From assembly GCA_019400425.1 (NCBI GenBank), contig JAFREE010000326.1:1-11973 (forward strand): a stretch of 11,973 nt of DNA, in the 5' to 3' direction. Position 1 is the first letter of the stretch. Each line of letters starts with the position of its first letter. Origin of the DNA: Hymenochaete sp. R1 (taxonomy: Eukaryota; Basidiomycota; Agaricomycetes; Hymenochaetales; Hymenochaetaceae). Made by a program: the position numbers and the translations under genes. Shown here in pieces: positions 1 to 9,116 of the stretch. The notes below the pieces were generated by a model, which saw only the letters and a program-made list of their open reading frames with translations, had not been told where the DNA came from and did not search any database.

Positions 1-170
1 TTCCAAATTTCGTCTGCCTCACAGATCTTGAAACATAGAATCAATAAGTATTAGTGTTCAAGTCAAATATGTTCACCTATCTTATGGTAATATGTCTGCT
101 GTGAAAGTAGTGCTGGGACGTGAGAACAGTGGCGCATCACGTGGATCATTCTCTCACCGTAACACTAGAA

Positions 171-250
171 CTACCTTCTTTCCTTTCGTTCTTATCTTTC
201 GTCGTTTCTCTTCTTCTCTCTTTTTGCCTGTCTGACTCTGGCATCTCTGT
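171..250 (+). promoter_or_regulatory. CT-rich promoter tract upstream of the transposase gene
   Basis: A dense pyrimidine run (ctttcctttcgttcttatct and onwards) lies about 35-110 nt before the ATG at 283. CT-rich tracts just upstream of the start codon are common in fungal promoters and often mark the transcription start region. No clear TATA box was seen. The presence of such a tract suggests the transposase gene has its own promoter. Confidence 0.4.
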
Positions 251-282
251 ATCTTCCATATCAGTATATTGAATTCTAAGAA

Positions 283-1486
283 ATGGTGCGAGGAAAGGTT
301 TGGTCTTCCGAAATCGTGGACATCGTCACGTACCAGAGCGAGAAGTTAGGGCTCAACGCGACCGATATTGCTCGCCTGACGGATATGCGGCCACGTACAG
401 TGCGCGACATGCTTGAGCGCCGGAAGAGACAATATTCTGAACGAGAAGATGATGTCCAAGAAGAGCCGCCCAAGAAACGAGGCAGGCCACGTCACATCAA
501 CACCGATGAACATGAAAAGGTACGACACCGCGACCTTCAATTCATCTGTTCCTCATCGATTCTCTTCACTTTTTAGTTTATTCGAGATTTATTACGAGAA
601 AAACCGGATCTTTACTTGGCTGAGGTACGGGATCGCGCAAAGGAAGCGGGTTTTCAAGATGTTAGCGAGTCGACGATTGAAAGGTTTCTGAAAGCGGACG
701 GCTATACTCTGAAGAAGGTAGTAGAAGGCGGTTCTTCATATTGTTAATAGAAAGACTCATTGGTGAAGATCACAAAACCAGCATTGGAGCAGAGCGCCTG
801 TAAGAGATGGGCCTACCAAACCCACATGGCGAGAAACTACAAGGCCGACCAACTGATTTTCGTGGATGAGAGTGCCACCGACCGCCGAACGTATCTTCGT
901 AATCAAGCATGGGCTTTGAAGGGCAAGCGTGCCTATGTCAAGCAATGTTTCGTGAGGGGCAAAAGGTGACGGTTCCGCATTACTAATAAGCCAGTAAAGA
1001 CTCACAATGTCAAAGATACTCTGTGCTACCAGCTATGACGGTCAATGGGATCGTTCATTGCGATATATTGGAAGGTTCTTTCAACGGAGATTCGTTTGCA
1101 CTTTTTATCAAAGACCTTCTCGAACATACCACCCCATTTCCTGGACCTAGGTCCGTTATTGTCATGGATAATTGCGCTATTCACAAATCGGACCGAGTAT
1201 TGGAGCTCTGCGAAGAAAAGTATGTCTCTTACTTGTCCTACCATTGCCTTATCTCACGTGTCCGTCCAGAGGTGTTCGAGTTGAATGGCTTCCACCTTAT
1301 TCGCCGGACTACAACCCTATCGAGTTGACTTTTGCGCTTCTGAAAGCTAGGCTCCGAAACGAAAGAGAACCAGCCGATGCCCGTGATGATGAACATGCTG
1401 TGTATCGTCAGTTGTTTCGCTTGGTATACTCGCTCACACCTTCCGAGGCGAGAAGGATGTTTCTGTCATGTGGATACAGGGACTGA
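283..1486 (+). CDS. Spliced IS630/Tc1-mariner-like DDE transposase (DD34E), 331 aa
   Basis: Exons read as 283-519, 577-717, 769-965, 1016-1219 and 1270-1486. They join in frame to 331 aa, with introns of 57, 51, 50 and 50 nt, all GT-AG. Residues 1-45 form a helix-turn-helix, followed by an AT-hook-like RGRPR (66-70) and a second helix-turn-helix (about 80-126). This is the bipartite paired-like DNA-binding layout known for Tc1/mariner transposases, where a GRPR motif links the two halves. The catalytic DDE_3 domain shows D159 (IFVDESATDRR), the strand RYSVLPAMTVNGIV, D243 (VIVMDNCAIHK) and E278 (PPYSPDYNPIE), with exactly 34 residues between D243 and E278. The length is normal for the family. 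Such enzymes cut and paste DNA at TA sites. No terminal inverted repeats were found by eye within about 280 nt on either side, so this may be a domesticated or end-eroded copy. The family call is firm; the exact splice sites are inferred from frame continuity. Confidence 0.92.
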
Positions 1487-1712
1487 TGAATGTACATTTA
1501 CGTCTCCTGCTCTTTTTTCTCTCTCTTCCCATTGAAATATCGACTCTTTTTTTCTGCATTCTGGGCCGTTTTGGAAAATTTCTTAGTATGACATGTGGAA
1601 TGTTCGTTACTAAGTGTGATTGCAACAGCATTCAATTGTAGTTGCCCCGTCCACTCCGTTCTCTGCCGGTTTTCAATTATCGTGTTTAGCGATCGAGCGC
1701 CCGGAAATCGTC

Positions 1713-1850
1713 TATATAGTAGCATCGAAAACGCTGGACGTTTTTTCACCCCCTTTTCCCCCAAAGAGTCGCTCCTTTTTCTTACCCCCCTTGCTTCACA
1801 CGATTCGTTTTCGCGTCTCTCCACAACTCATTCTTTTCTAAGCTCGAGAA
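1713..1850 (+). promoter_or_regulatory. TATA-like element plus CT-rich tract before the AT-hook gene
   Basis: TATATAG occurs at 1713-1719, about 134 nt before the ATG at 1853. It is followed by strongly C/T-rich sequence from about 1739 to 1840, including runs of T and C. TATA followed by a CT tract is a typical fungal core promoter. The spacing supports the start at 1853 rather than reading from farther upstream in the same open frame. Confidence 0.45.
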
Positions 1851-1852
1851 GG

Positions 1853-3979
1853 ATGGGACCAAAGAGGAAAAGAGGTAAGAGAGCTCTTTCGAACTCAAAG
1901 AACATGTTGACCAATCAGCAACAACATTCAGGCTCCTCTAAGGAATCGCAAATGGGGCCCCCACCGGTTCCCGTGGGCCAGGCTGAGGAGGAAGATGCGA
2001 GGCGTGGGCCAGGACGCCCCCGCAAACGATCTCGTTCGCAACCACCTCAAGATTCGGAGGCCATCCTCGCTCCCCCGTCTTCTTCTCTATCCGGAGCATC
2101 ATCTGCTTCAGATATTCGATCATTTCGTATCGCTTCCCGTCAGTCTTTCAGGCCACCGGCTTCACTTCTGCCGATACCAGAGATAGTCGAAATCAGCGAC
2201 AGTGGTATCTTGAGACAACTGCAGGCAGACCCTGACGAAGCTGAGGAGTTTTTTGGTCTTGATGACACGGGTATGTTACTTCTAACTCACGAAGGGTTGT
2301 GATTTGACCTTTCTATGTCGCAAGGTTCCGTAGACAGCGAAATTGCTCAAGGCATCAACCCTATGCTTTCTTCGGATATAGCGCATCCTACGGCTAGGGA
2401 GAAGGGTAAACAGAAGGCGACTGTTGAGGAGAACTCGATCATGATAGAATTTCATATAGTCCAGTTTGGTCGTATCGCTGTACCATTCAGAATGAATGTT
2501 TCCGAAGGTCTTTCAACTTTGTTGAAGAACGCGGAAGAAGTCTGGTCAGAACAGAAGGATGGTGGGAACGGCATGGTCCTCATTGCCAAACCCGATTCTG
2601 TTGCGGTCATGGTCGAAGCGCCTTGGACCAACAAACATCTCATTGTTATTCGAACTGAGGCTGACTTTGACGATCTAAAAAAGACGTACATGCAGTATAT
2701 TGGTGATAGTAGGTCTAAAAAAACTCCTTTTATCAGGGTGTCGCGGGTAAGTGTCAATGCTTTGTTTCCTATGGCATGGTATTCTTAATTCCTACCTTAG
2801 TATCAGGGCAATCCCTTTTTCGAGCAAGACGAGCCTGCAAAAACGGGGACAAAGGATGGGAAGAAGAAGTCGTCAAAGTCACAGCCCGCAGCTTTGGACA
2901 GACGCAGTATCGCTGAATTAGGTCGTGTAACTGCTAACAATACCAAGGAAATCCGATTGAAAGACTCGATGCAATCTATTCGAGACGTGTTGTGCTGTGA
3001 AATATTTGCACACATGAACCCCTGCTGTTTTGTTGACTCATCAGGTGCCCATTGGCCATACAATAACGATGACTTGAGAAAGCACGCAGAGCTCCTTGTT
3101 TGTTTTCTTCTTTCTTCATTCGTAAATATCTCCGTGCTTATTAACACTTTGCAGACCGATGCGAATCACGGCATCACCGTAGGCAATGCACCGAATGATG
3201 TCCTTGAAAAGATCAAGGAAAGGATCGGCTCTAAACCTGCAATGCCGAGCCAACAAGCTTCGTCCCTGACCGATAATCCTCAAAGTTCGAGCACTTCCCA
3301 TCTCCAAACCGAGCGTAGTCTGACCGCAAGCTTTGGTGCTCTCGCACAAAGTGGCCTCGCCTCAGGATTCGATTCCTTTGGCCAATCACGTAGTAGTTCT
3401 AAGGGCACCACTGTGTCTCACTCTCGAGATGCACGTAGTTCGACAGACTCGGGTCAGCGCTCCTACACAGGGACAAACTTTGGTGCGCTCATTCGGAGTG
3501 GCTTCGTCTCGGGATATGACACTTTTGGCCAAGCACATACCGGCTCGTCATCTGGTCAAAGTCGGCCCTCCGGGTCTTCATCGCACCTCTCTTCTGAATC
3601 AGGAACGCATAGCACCAATCCCCACATCCCTGAACCGTTTTCGAACCCGACCTTACCCAATTACCACGCAATGACCCTTACCCCACGTGCGATACCTGTA
3701 ATATCAGTCGTAATTCGTTGTGTCAAGACCGTGGGGCTCTTCCTCCAGGATGGGCGTAAGGCAGACCCTTTCGAACTCACGGCAGAGTTGAAGAAATTGG
3801 GGATAGAACGGGCAGACCAACTAGCTTCTCTCCGTACTTGGCACGCCAGCGTGGGATTTGGGTATTTCCTGGGCTTGTTGGGTGAGAAAGATCTAGCATT
3901 GCTGCCAGGGTCGTTTTTGGACTTGTGTCAAGTCTCGGAAAACATGATGCGGAGCCTGCAAGGGCCGTTCCCGTACTAA
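1853..3979 (+). CDS. AT-hook nuclear protein of unknown function, 653 aa
   Basis: Exons are 1853-2270, 2325-2746, 2801-3097 and 3155-3979, with introns of 54, 54 and 57 nt joined in frame. The N-terminus is basic (MGPKRKRGKR, a likely nuclear signal), and an AT-hook GRPRK lies at 54-58. A mixed alpha/beta region (about 165-285) begins IMIEFHIVQFG. A Cys/His-containing stretch (about 315-400, CCFVDSSGAHWPYNNDDL) loosely recalls a segment seen in many uncharacterised agaricomycete proteins; this is from memory and weak. The Ser-rich middle carries two copies of an 18-residue motif (FGALAQSGLASGFDSFGQ at 439-456 and a second at 488-505). The C-terminal 100 residues are helical with an LKKLGI...L..L pattern, perhaps SAM-like. 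I do not recognise the family. DNA binding and nuclear location are inferred from the AT-hook and basic patch. It lies 366 nt downstream of the transposase on the same strand. Confidence 0.8.
3098..3154 (+). other. Stop-free 57-nt intron (3n) in the AT-hook gene
   Basis: GTTTGT...TTTGCAG, with a TTATTAAC branch-like site, matches the neighbouring introns in size. It is a multiple of three, starts in phase 0 and contains no stop. If retained, it would insert 19 mostly hydrophobic residues (VCFLLSSFVNISVLINTLQ). Removal is favoured because the spliced product joins two hydrophilic segments and the tract is T-rich like an intron. Confidence 0.65.
3332..3532 (+). repeat. Two-copy 18-residue coding repeat (FGAL..SG..SG.D.FGQ)
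   Basis: Copies at 3332-3385 and 3479-3532 encode FGALAQSGLASGFDSFGQ and FGALIRSGFVSGYDTFGQ, identical at 12 of 18 positions. They are separated by 31 Ser-rich residues. The differences are mostly conservative (F/Y, S/T, L/F), which fits a short peptide motif kept by selection within a disordered linker. Confidence 0.7.
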
Positions 3980-5190
3980 AAATCTCTTAGGCCGTATATG
4001 TCGTTGCAGTGTTTCATCCATTCAAACTACCTTCATTTGTTCTCGATTCCGTCGCTCTGATATCTCTCTTTGCTTCTCCCCGTTTTCCTTTTTTTTTTTG
4101 GCACGTGTTCTTATTTGCAACTGGCTTGCATCGACTTTTTTTTCTCTCGACTGAGTTCCATTACTTACCTTCTTCCTACTTCGTATCTTCTTTTCATGAT
4201 CTAAGTACTGGAAGACTCGTACTTTATACCCGTGCGTCCTTCGTCCTATTGGCTGTTGGAAACGCTAACTTTATGTTCTAGACATGTATATATTTCAATG
4301 CCCATTTACTATACCACACAGTCTTTGTTCAAATATTTTCTTGTGAAACGTGGTTTCATTCGCCAACAAAATTAGCTTGGAAACTCGAAAGCAACAATTG
4401 TAGACTCGATCTCTACCTTATAACTCGTCGAATTGGAGTTGTTTTCTTGTAGGTTCGGTGATGTTTGCATGGGCAACTTCTCCCGATGCAATTGCTTCAG
4501 AGTCGTCGAGAACGAAAACATGAAGCAAGGATTCGGATGACGCCGACAAGAGGCTTCCTTGGGAATGAAGCTTCGTTCGTTCGCAGGAGAAGGATTGAGC
4601 AGTGAAGGCTGCTGCAAAATGGGGGGACCTTGACTTTTTCGGGCGCCAGATAAGTGTTTCTTTTATGGTGCCTCGAAAAATCTAATAATATACTAAGTCT
4701 GGGTCCAGGTCTTCCGTGATCGACGTCATTGCACTTATCCGACTTCCACTTTCATTGAGAGCACGCGGACGTTGTTTTCGATGCACCGCTCTACTTCCAT
4801 CTCATTATCTATTCAATGTCTTTCAGCTGGAATTCGCTCGATGCAGGGAATGACTAAATCTCCAAAGATACATCCCAGATCGCGCTTTTCACTTCGGTTT
4901 TACGCTCAACGGGATTGAATTCAGTCTGCAGGCGCGGAAATGGTCTGAGTATTGATTCATCGACTTCAATATTCGACCATTCAACTTCGATGCATCTCTT
5001 ACGGTAAAAATTCATTTGTCGTGGGAGTAATGCGTGTCACCGCTACGAGGATTATCTCATTCGAGCCAACGTGACTGGCATTCGTGTACAAGCGCCCGAC
5101 TGAGCGTCGTTGCGTTTACTTCCTTCCTAGACAAACTCCTCACTGTTATCCGTGTTCTTAACCTAACCTTTCGTCTCAGCTTTCGGAGGA
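3980..5190. other. Intergenic region with no supported gene
   Basis: About 1.2 kb between the AT-hook gene and the kinase. The first 250 nt are T/CT-rich (3' untranslated or spacer sequence). Short open frames occur on both strands (for example 4009-4281 + and 4372-4617 -), but none has a recognisable domain or convincing composition. A CTTAACCTAAC...TCGTCTCAG acceptor-like signal ends at 5179, just before the kinase ATG, so part of the 3' end of this region may be an intron or untranslated leader of the kinase transcript. No tRNA or other RNA gene was seen. Confidence 0.5.
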
Positions 5191-6582
5191 ATGGATCACG
5201 CGCAAGTAGACGAAATTCATCGACAAGTGCGGGCCATTACAAAACAAGGCCATGTATCGGATCGCGAGAGTTCGGTGGTCGAAGCTCAGCTCAAAGACAT
5301 CCGTACCGCAGCATTGCATAGACCAGATCAAGTCGAGGATCTTACAGGTCAACTCATGCTAGACTCAAACAACATATGCGGATCGGGTGGATACGCTAAC
5401 ATTTGGAAGGGTCGAAGGGGTAATATCGAGGTTGGGAAGATTATTCTCAGCCGTTGTTCAGAACATTGACCCCAAATAAAACGGTTAGGTAGCTGTGAAG
5501 GCTCTACGTCCTTACGGCTTCGGCGAACAAGAATTAAAAAAGGCGAAAACAGTGAGAATACTTGTGTCTGACTCTCTGGCATTCTATGACACTTACTTTA
5601 GCGGCTCTTGAGAGAACTTAACATTTGGAGGCGGCTCAAACATGCCAACGTCGTTCCGCTCTTAGGTGTCGTAAATGACCTGGGTATCAGTCTCCTCCCA
5701 GCCATGGTATCGCCTTGGATTCTAAACGGAGATGCATCTGGCTACTTACTCCGAACGAAAGCGTCGATAATGGTGCGGTATCGATTAGTGAGTGCTCGAA
5801 ACAAATCGTGTTTCGACAAATATTCACTACCTTCGTAGCTTTACGAAGTTGTATCAGGTCTAGAATACTGTAATGTCACATAACTTACCGTCTATCGCAT
5901 ATAACTTAATCTTTCCGCAGTGCATTCGTACACCCCTCAGATTGTACATGGTGATCTTAAAGCCGTGAGTGTCGTCTCTCATTCGAGTTGCTTTGTACTG
6001 AGAATTCCTTGTAGTCAAACGTTCTTGTCACGGAACATGGTCAAGCAATGCTTGCAGACTTTGGGATCTCAACAATCATGGAAGATGTAGCGGGTTCATC
6101 AGCTACATTATCAAATAATTCTTTTGGGACACTGAGATGGCGAGCGTGTGAGCTCATGCTGACGAACGCAACAAGTGAAGATACCGTATCGCAAAGTACG
6201 ATGTCAGATATGTGGTCCTTCGGCTGCACGATGCTAGAAGTGAAGTCACATATCCTTACATGTAAGTATTGCTAGTTTTCTCACCGTACACACCCTTTAG
6301 ATTTTAAGCGGGAAGCTACCCTATTGTGATAAGAAGCAGGACTTGCATGTCATACTCGATATCATGGAAGGCCGCCATCCTTACCGGAAAGAAGTAGCAT
6401 CCTTATATCCTGACATTTCTTGTAGTGTTGCTCAGTTTCTACATAAGTGTTGGATTAAATACCCACCAGACCGTCCTAATGTAATCGAGGCCAAATTATT
6501 TATCCAGCAGTCCTATACTAGCTGTACGAGTGATAGTAAGGCTGTCAGTAGTAGTAGTAGTAGTAGTAGTAGTAGCTCATAG
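5191..6582 (+). CDS. Compact tyrosine-kinase-like (TKL-type) protein kinase, 356 aa
   Basis: Exons are 5191-5430, 5489-5551, 5602-5787, 5839-5869, 5921-5964, 6015-6239 and 6301-6582, with introns of 50-61 nt. All joins keep the kinase frame. Residues 1-55 are a short leader. The kinase domain has the glycine loop GSGGYAN (64-70), the ATP-binding lysine K84 (VAVK), the helix-C glutamate E106 (LLREL), and a catalytic loop HGDLKASN with D185 and N190. DFG follows at 203-205, then ACE instead of APE (232-234), DMWSFG (253-258), LEILSGKLPY (262-271) and CW..YPPDRP. Glycine replaces the arginine of HRD, so this is a non-RD kinase. All phosphotransfer residues are present and it should be active. 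The style (LKHANVVPLLGV, LPAMVSPWI) is that of the expanded kinase families of agaricomycetes. No receptor or sensor domain is visible. The start is the first ATG in frame with the domain; an upstream exon is possible. Confidence 0.88.
6547..6573 (+). repeat. (AGT)9 microsatellite coding the poly-serine tail of the kinase
   Basis: Nine perfect AGT units followed by AGC TCA and the stop TAG encode 11 consecutive serines at the C-terminus (346-356). Unit changes would alter tail length without shifting the frame. Confidence 0.95.
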
Positions 6583-7020
6583 TGCTATCCACGCCGTCGT
6601 AGCATACCTTTCCGCCTGTTCTTTGCTTTTTGCTTCATTTCATACTCCACTCTTTTTTTTGCAAGAAAACGACAATGAACGCACAAATACAAGGATTATC
6701 AAAGTAAGTGTTTGACTCACGTGTCGACGTTGCAGATGCAGATGAAGGAGCCCGCAGCACCGCAGCACATGATTACGCGTGCCTCCATCCTTTATCGCAA
6801 CCAACCACGACATTCGTCTTCTTTTCTCCGCTCTAGATCTGGAACGAGCTGAACTCGGTGTTGACTTCTTTTTATCCAACTGCCCCTTCCTTTTCTCACG
6901 CTTTGCTCGTTGCAAAATCTATGGGCCGTCGACAACTTGTCACTGCATCTACCTCCGCCCTGGTGCTCGTCCATCGTCTTTCAAACCCTCCGCATCGCAG
7001 AGCCCATTTGAAAAAAAAAG
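6583..7020. other. Spacer after the kinase, with one intron-like signal
   Basis: No coding region can be supported. All three plus frames hold short open stretches with no recognisable domain. GTAAGT...GACTCAC...GTTGCAG at 6704-6735 has excellent donor and branch sequences, but the 32-nt length is shorter than any firm intron here. A later acceptor such as CTCTAG at 6835 is possible. T-rich tracts at 6624-6660 and 6865-6900 could be promoter or untranslated sequence of whatever is transcribed downstream. Confidence 0.3.
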
Positions 7021-7964
7021 GCAAACATCGATGGTCCTCACCTTTCGGGCGATGTTTCAGCAAATCGCCAGAGCTCATGGGCAGCCGACAGACAGACCGT
7101 CTTGCTTCCTCCCGTCGCCCTCGATGATCAGACTTCCATTAGCAATCGCAGCCTTATCGTCATCCGCAAGGGCTCGTACCTTCGTGTGCCATCCGTCCTA
7201 TTTGGCATATTGCTGCATATACAGTAGGCCGTCCTCTCTTTCATCAGCTACTCACAAGGCGCCGTTTTTTTAGCTTACTTCCGTCCCAATGCCAGCGATG
7301 AATGCAGGACGTCTGCAACTATCGTGCACAACTGAAGTTCGATCCAAAGGAAAGCTATAGCATTGTTGTTTTAAGCATGGCTTTTCAGTATTATCGAACG
7401 GTGAGATTCTTTATCTAGCATTTAACGACTCACCAAATTCCAATTTCCTTCTCAGGTGCATCAGATCATCGCCGCCACGAATCTAATTAGCCATCGCCCT
7501 GCTCCGTACTGGTTGCTCAGGCGAGCGACAAACAAGGTTTCGGTCTATACACGTCATAGATACGGAGCACAAATAGGATCAGTGTCTTGATGACAGAAGC
7601 GAAACATTTTGTTTAGGAGACGTCTTGGGGGTCCGCAACCAGCATTAATTTCGGTCGTAATATACCCTCCGCAGCAATCCTCCTGCGGAATAACGTGTAT
7701 ATCTGGACTTATGCAGAATTCTGTTCGACGATGAAGAGCTTGATAGATGGATTGTGACGTATCGTCAAATCGCTTTACTTTCGGACAGGGTTCAAAGACT
7801 TCGAGTATAAGTAAGGTCGGCTTCTCCAGATCGAGGCGAAAACTCACGAGATTTTTAGGAGCGTTGCAAACCCTGGTGTTCGTTTTCTCCTTAAACCGTT
7901 CTTGACCGATCCGTCCATTATGTGTGATTTGCACAACCTCTTGATACATGTCACGCACAAATAA
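7021..7964 (+). pseudogene. Candidate decayed or misread multi-exon gene, unknown product
   Basis: Five stretches read in one consistent frame when joined across intron-like GT-AG gaps at 7224-7273, 7401-7455, 7582-7616 and 7811-7858. Three of these are 48-55 nt long and have ACTCAC branch-like motifs. The joined frame includes LKFDPKESYSIVVLSMAFQY, a following VHQIIAATNLISHR exon, and a last exon with VANPGVRFLLKPFLTDPSIM. It is interrupted by TGA at 7299-7301 and 7755-7757, and a third TGA sits just upstream at 7009. Each could derive from CGA by one C-to-T change. No family is recognised. A 139-codon open frame on the opposite strand (7554-7973) overlaps this region, so the strand itself is not certain. 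I favour plus because of the splice signals. Low confidence: frames were chosen by eye. Confidence 0.28.
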
Positions 7965-8252
7965 TGAGTTCATGTGCGGTGCAGCGTGTTTATTGTAGGA
8001 TTGCTAATGGTGTGATTGAAAGGTGGTCGCATGGGTTGTGCTTCCTTGATTTGCATGCTCGTAAGTGACCGAGATTGTTCCGTGGGGTGAGAACTGATCT
8101 TATCAAAGCACGCGTTACTTTCCAGGATGGCTGGAGTATACAGTATTGTAGAGGACGAAAATCTGGTGCCAGACAGCCAGATACGGGACTCGAATGCTCT
8201 CGCGTCTTGCGAGTGTATTGTCTAGTCTGACAAATTATATGACGCCCTAAGA
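7965..8252. other. Unresolved stretch between two candidate exon groups
   Basis: Plus-strand splice-like signals continue (GTAAGT at about 8061 and CTTTCCAG ending at 8125), and a short open frame beginning ATG at 8127 runs to a TAG at 8223-8225. No joined frame could be settled. The minus strand has a 126-codon open frame (7990-8370) without a recognisable domain. Nothing here is supported well enough to call a gene. Confidence 0.2.
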
Positions 8253-8253
8253 G

Positions 8254-8549
8254 GTACGACGTATCGTTCCACCATTCTGTATGAGGACTGTTTTTACTGA
8301 GCAATGTTTTTTTTACGGAATAGCTTACGACTCGAAGGTACTTACAATGTCCTATCCAGCGTGATTTCATTTTAATGAACTCTTCACTAGGGGTTCGCGG
8401 TGGACGTAACGCAATGGCATTTCGCCCCGGGACTGCATGTCTCGAAACAGCTAGGTAGCGACGATAACACTTATCAGGAACAGGTCGTTTATGGGATTCC
8501 TTCGCAAGGGCGGAGTTTCATTTGCTTTTACGAAAAGAAAGAAAAATAG
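8254..8549 (+). other. Candidate exon pair, unknown product
   Basis: An open stretch from 8254 to 8337 joins in phase across a 53-nt GTACTT...CACTAG gap (8338-8390) to an open stretch from 8391 to the TAG at 8547-8549. The joined sequence contains YGIAYDSK then GFAVDVTQWHFAPGLHVSKQ and ends FYEKKEK. The aromatic and Val-Asp-Val pattern faintly recalls a beta-trefoil (ricin B-type) lectin repeat, but this is a guess. No start codon or upstream exon can be fixed. It could be the 3' part of the decayed locus upstream. Confidence 0.2.
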
Positions 8550-9116
8550 GTCAATGTACAGTACGAATGCGACACGGTAAGGAAATGTGAAATGTACTCA
8601 TCTACGGGAACCGCGAATTCCACTTCTCCACCGTCCCAGCACGTTCTCTGTCAAGCCAGCCCGAAGTTCTCTTTACGAGCTCCTAGCTTTGGCATGTCCA
8701 AAGAACATAATGCCGCGACCTGCGAGATAGGAGTCCACATGGTTATGACGGTTGCGCTTTCACCAACACTGACTCGAGCGTTGAAGTTTACCTTCTCTTT
8801 TACTATTTGCCGGTGCCATCTCTTGATTCCTTGAAAGCTGTCCTATGAGGGAAACTCTCGAGCCCATATCCCATCCTCTTTCACTCCTCGGCCTATCAGG
8901 TCTCGTCCGCTCTTTCATAGCGTTGCCTTATCCTTGTTCTCTCCTGCACAGAATCCTAACGAAAAAGGCTTTTAGCCTCTCCCAATCCCGCTCATTCTGC
9001 ACCAACGCAGATCCACTGCACCACTTCAACAACGTAGCACCTGACTCCGATCCCGTAACGATCCACCCTAATAATACGGGAGTGCCGCGCCATCAGAGGA
9101 GGTCGACGAGCTTGCG
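8550..9116. other. Spacer and likely promoter before the ubiquitin transcript
   Basis: No gene is supported. A/G-rich sequence (8529-8550) is followed by C/T-rich sequence at 8868-9000, which resembles a fungal promoter and leader for the downstream plus-strand transcript. Open frames at 8592-8834 and 8845-9177 have no recognisable domain. Confidence 0.35.

Noticed and set aside
1..282. Inverted repeat pairing with 1500-1620 as transposon ends
   Set aside because: Only scattered short matches were seen; nothing resembled a continuous terminal inverted repeat flanked by TA.
4372..4617. 81-codon minus-strand open frame in the intergenic region
   Set aside because: It is low in recognisable features, with no domain and no splice or promoter context.
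7331..7350. GTTCGATCC as a tRNA T-loop
   Set aside because: No paired acceptor, D or anticodon arms can be drawn around it, and it lies inside a protein-like frame.
7554..7973. 139-codon minus-strand open frame as a gene
   Set aside because: Its length is within what chance gives in about 12 kb, no domain is recognisable, no minus-strand splice or promoter signals were evident, and plus-strand intron signals overlap it.
7990..8370. 126-codon minus-strand open frame as a second gene or upstream exon
   Set aside because: It has no recognisable motif. It is in a different frame from the adjacent minus-strand frame, and a plus-strand intron-exon arrangement fits the 3' part equally well.
8415..8450. 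Similarity to a cytochrome P450 heme-binding loop
   Set aside because: The FxxGxRxCxG spacing is not met in any one frame.
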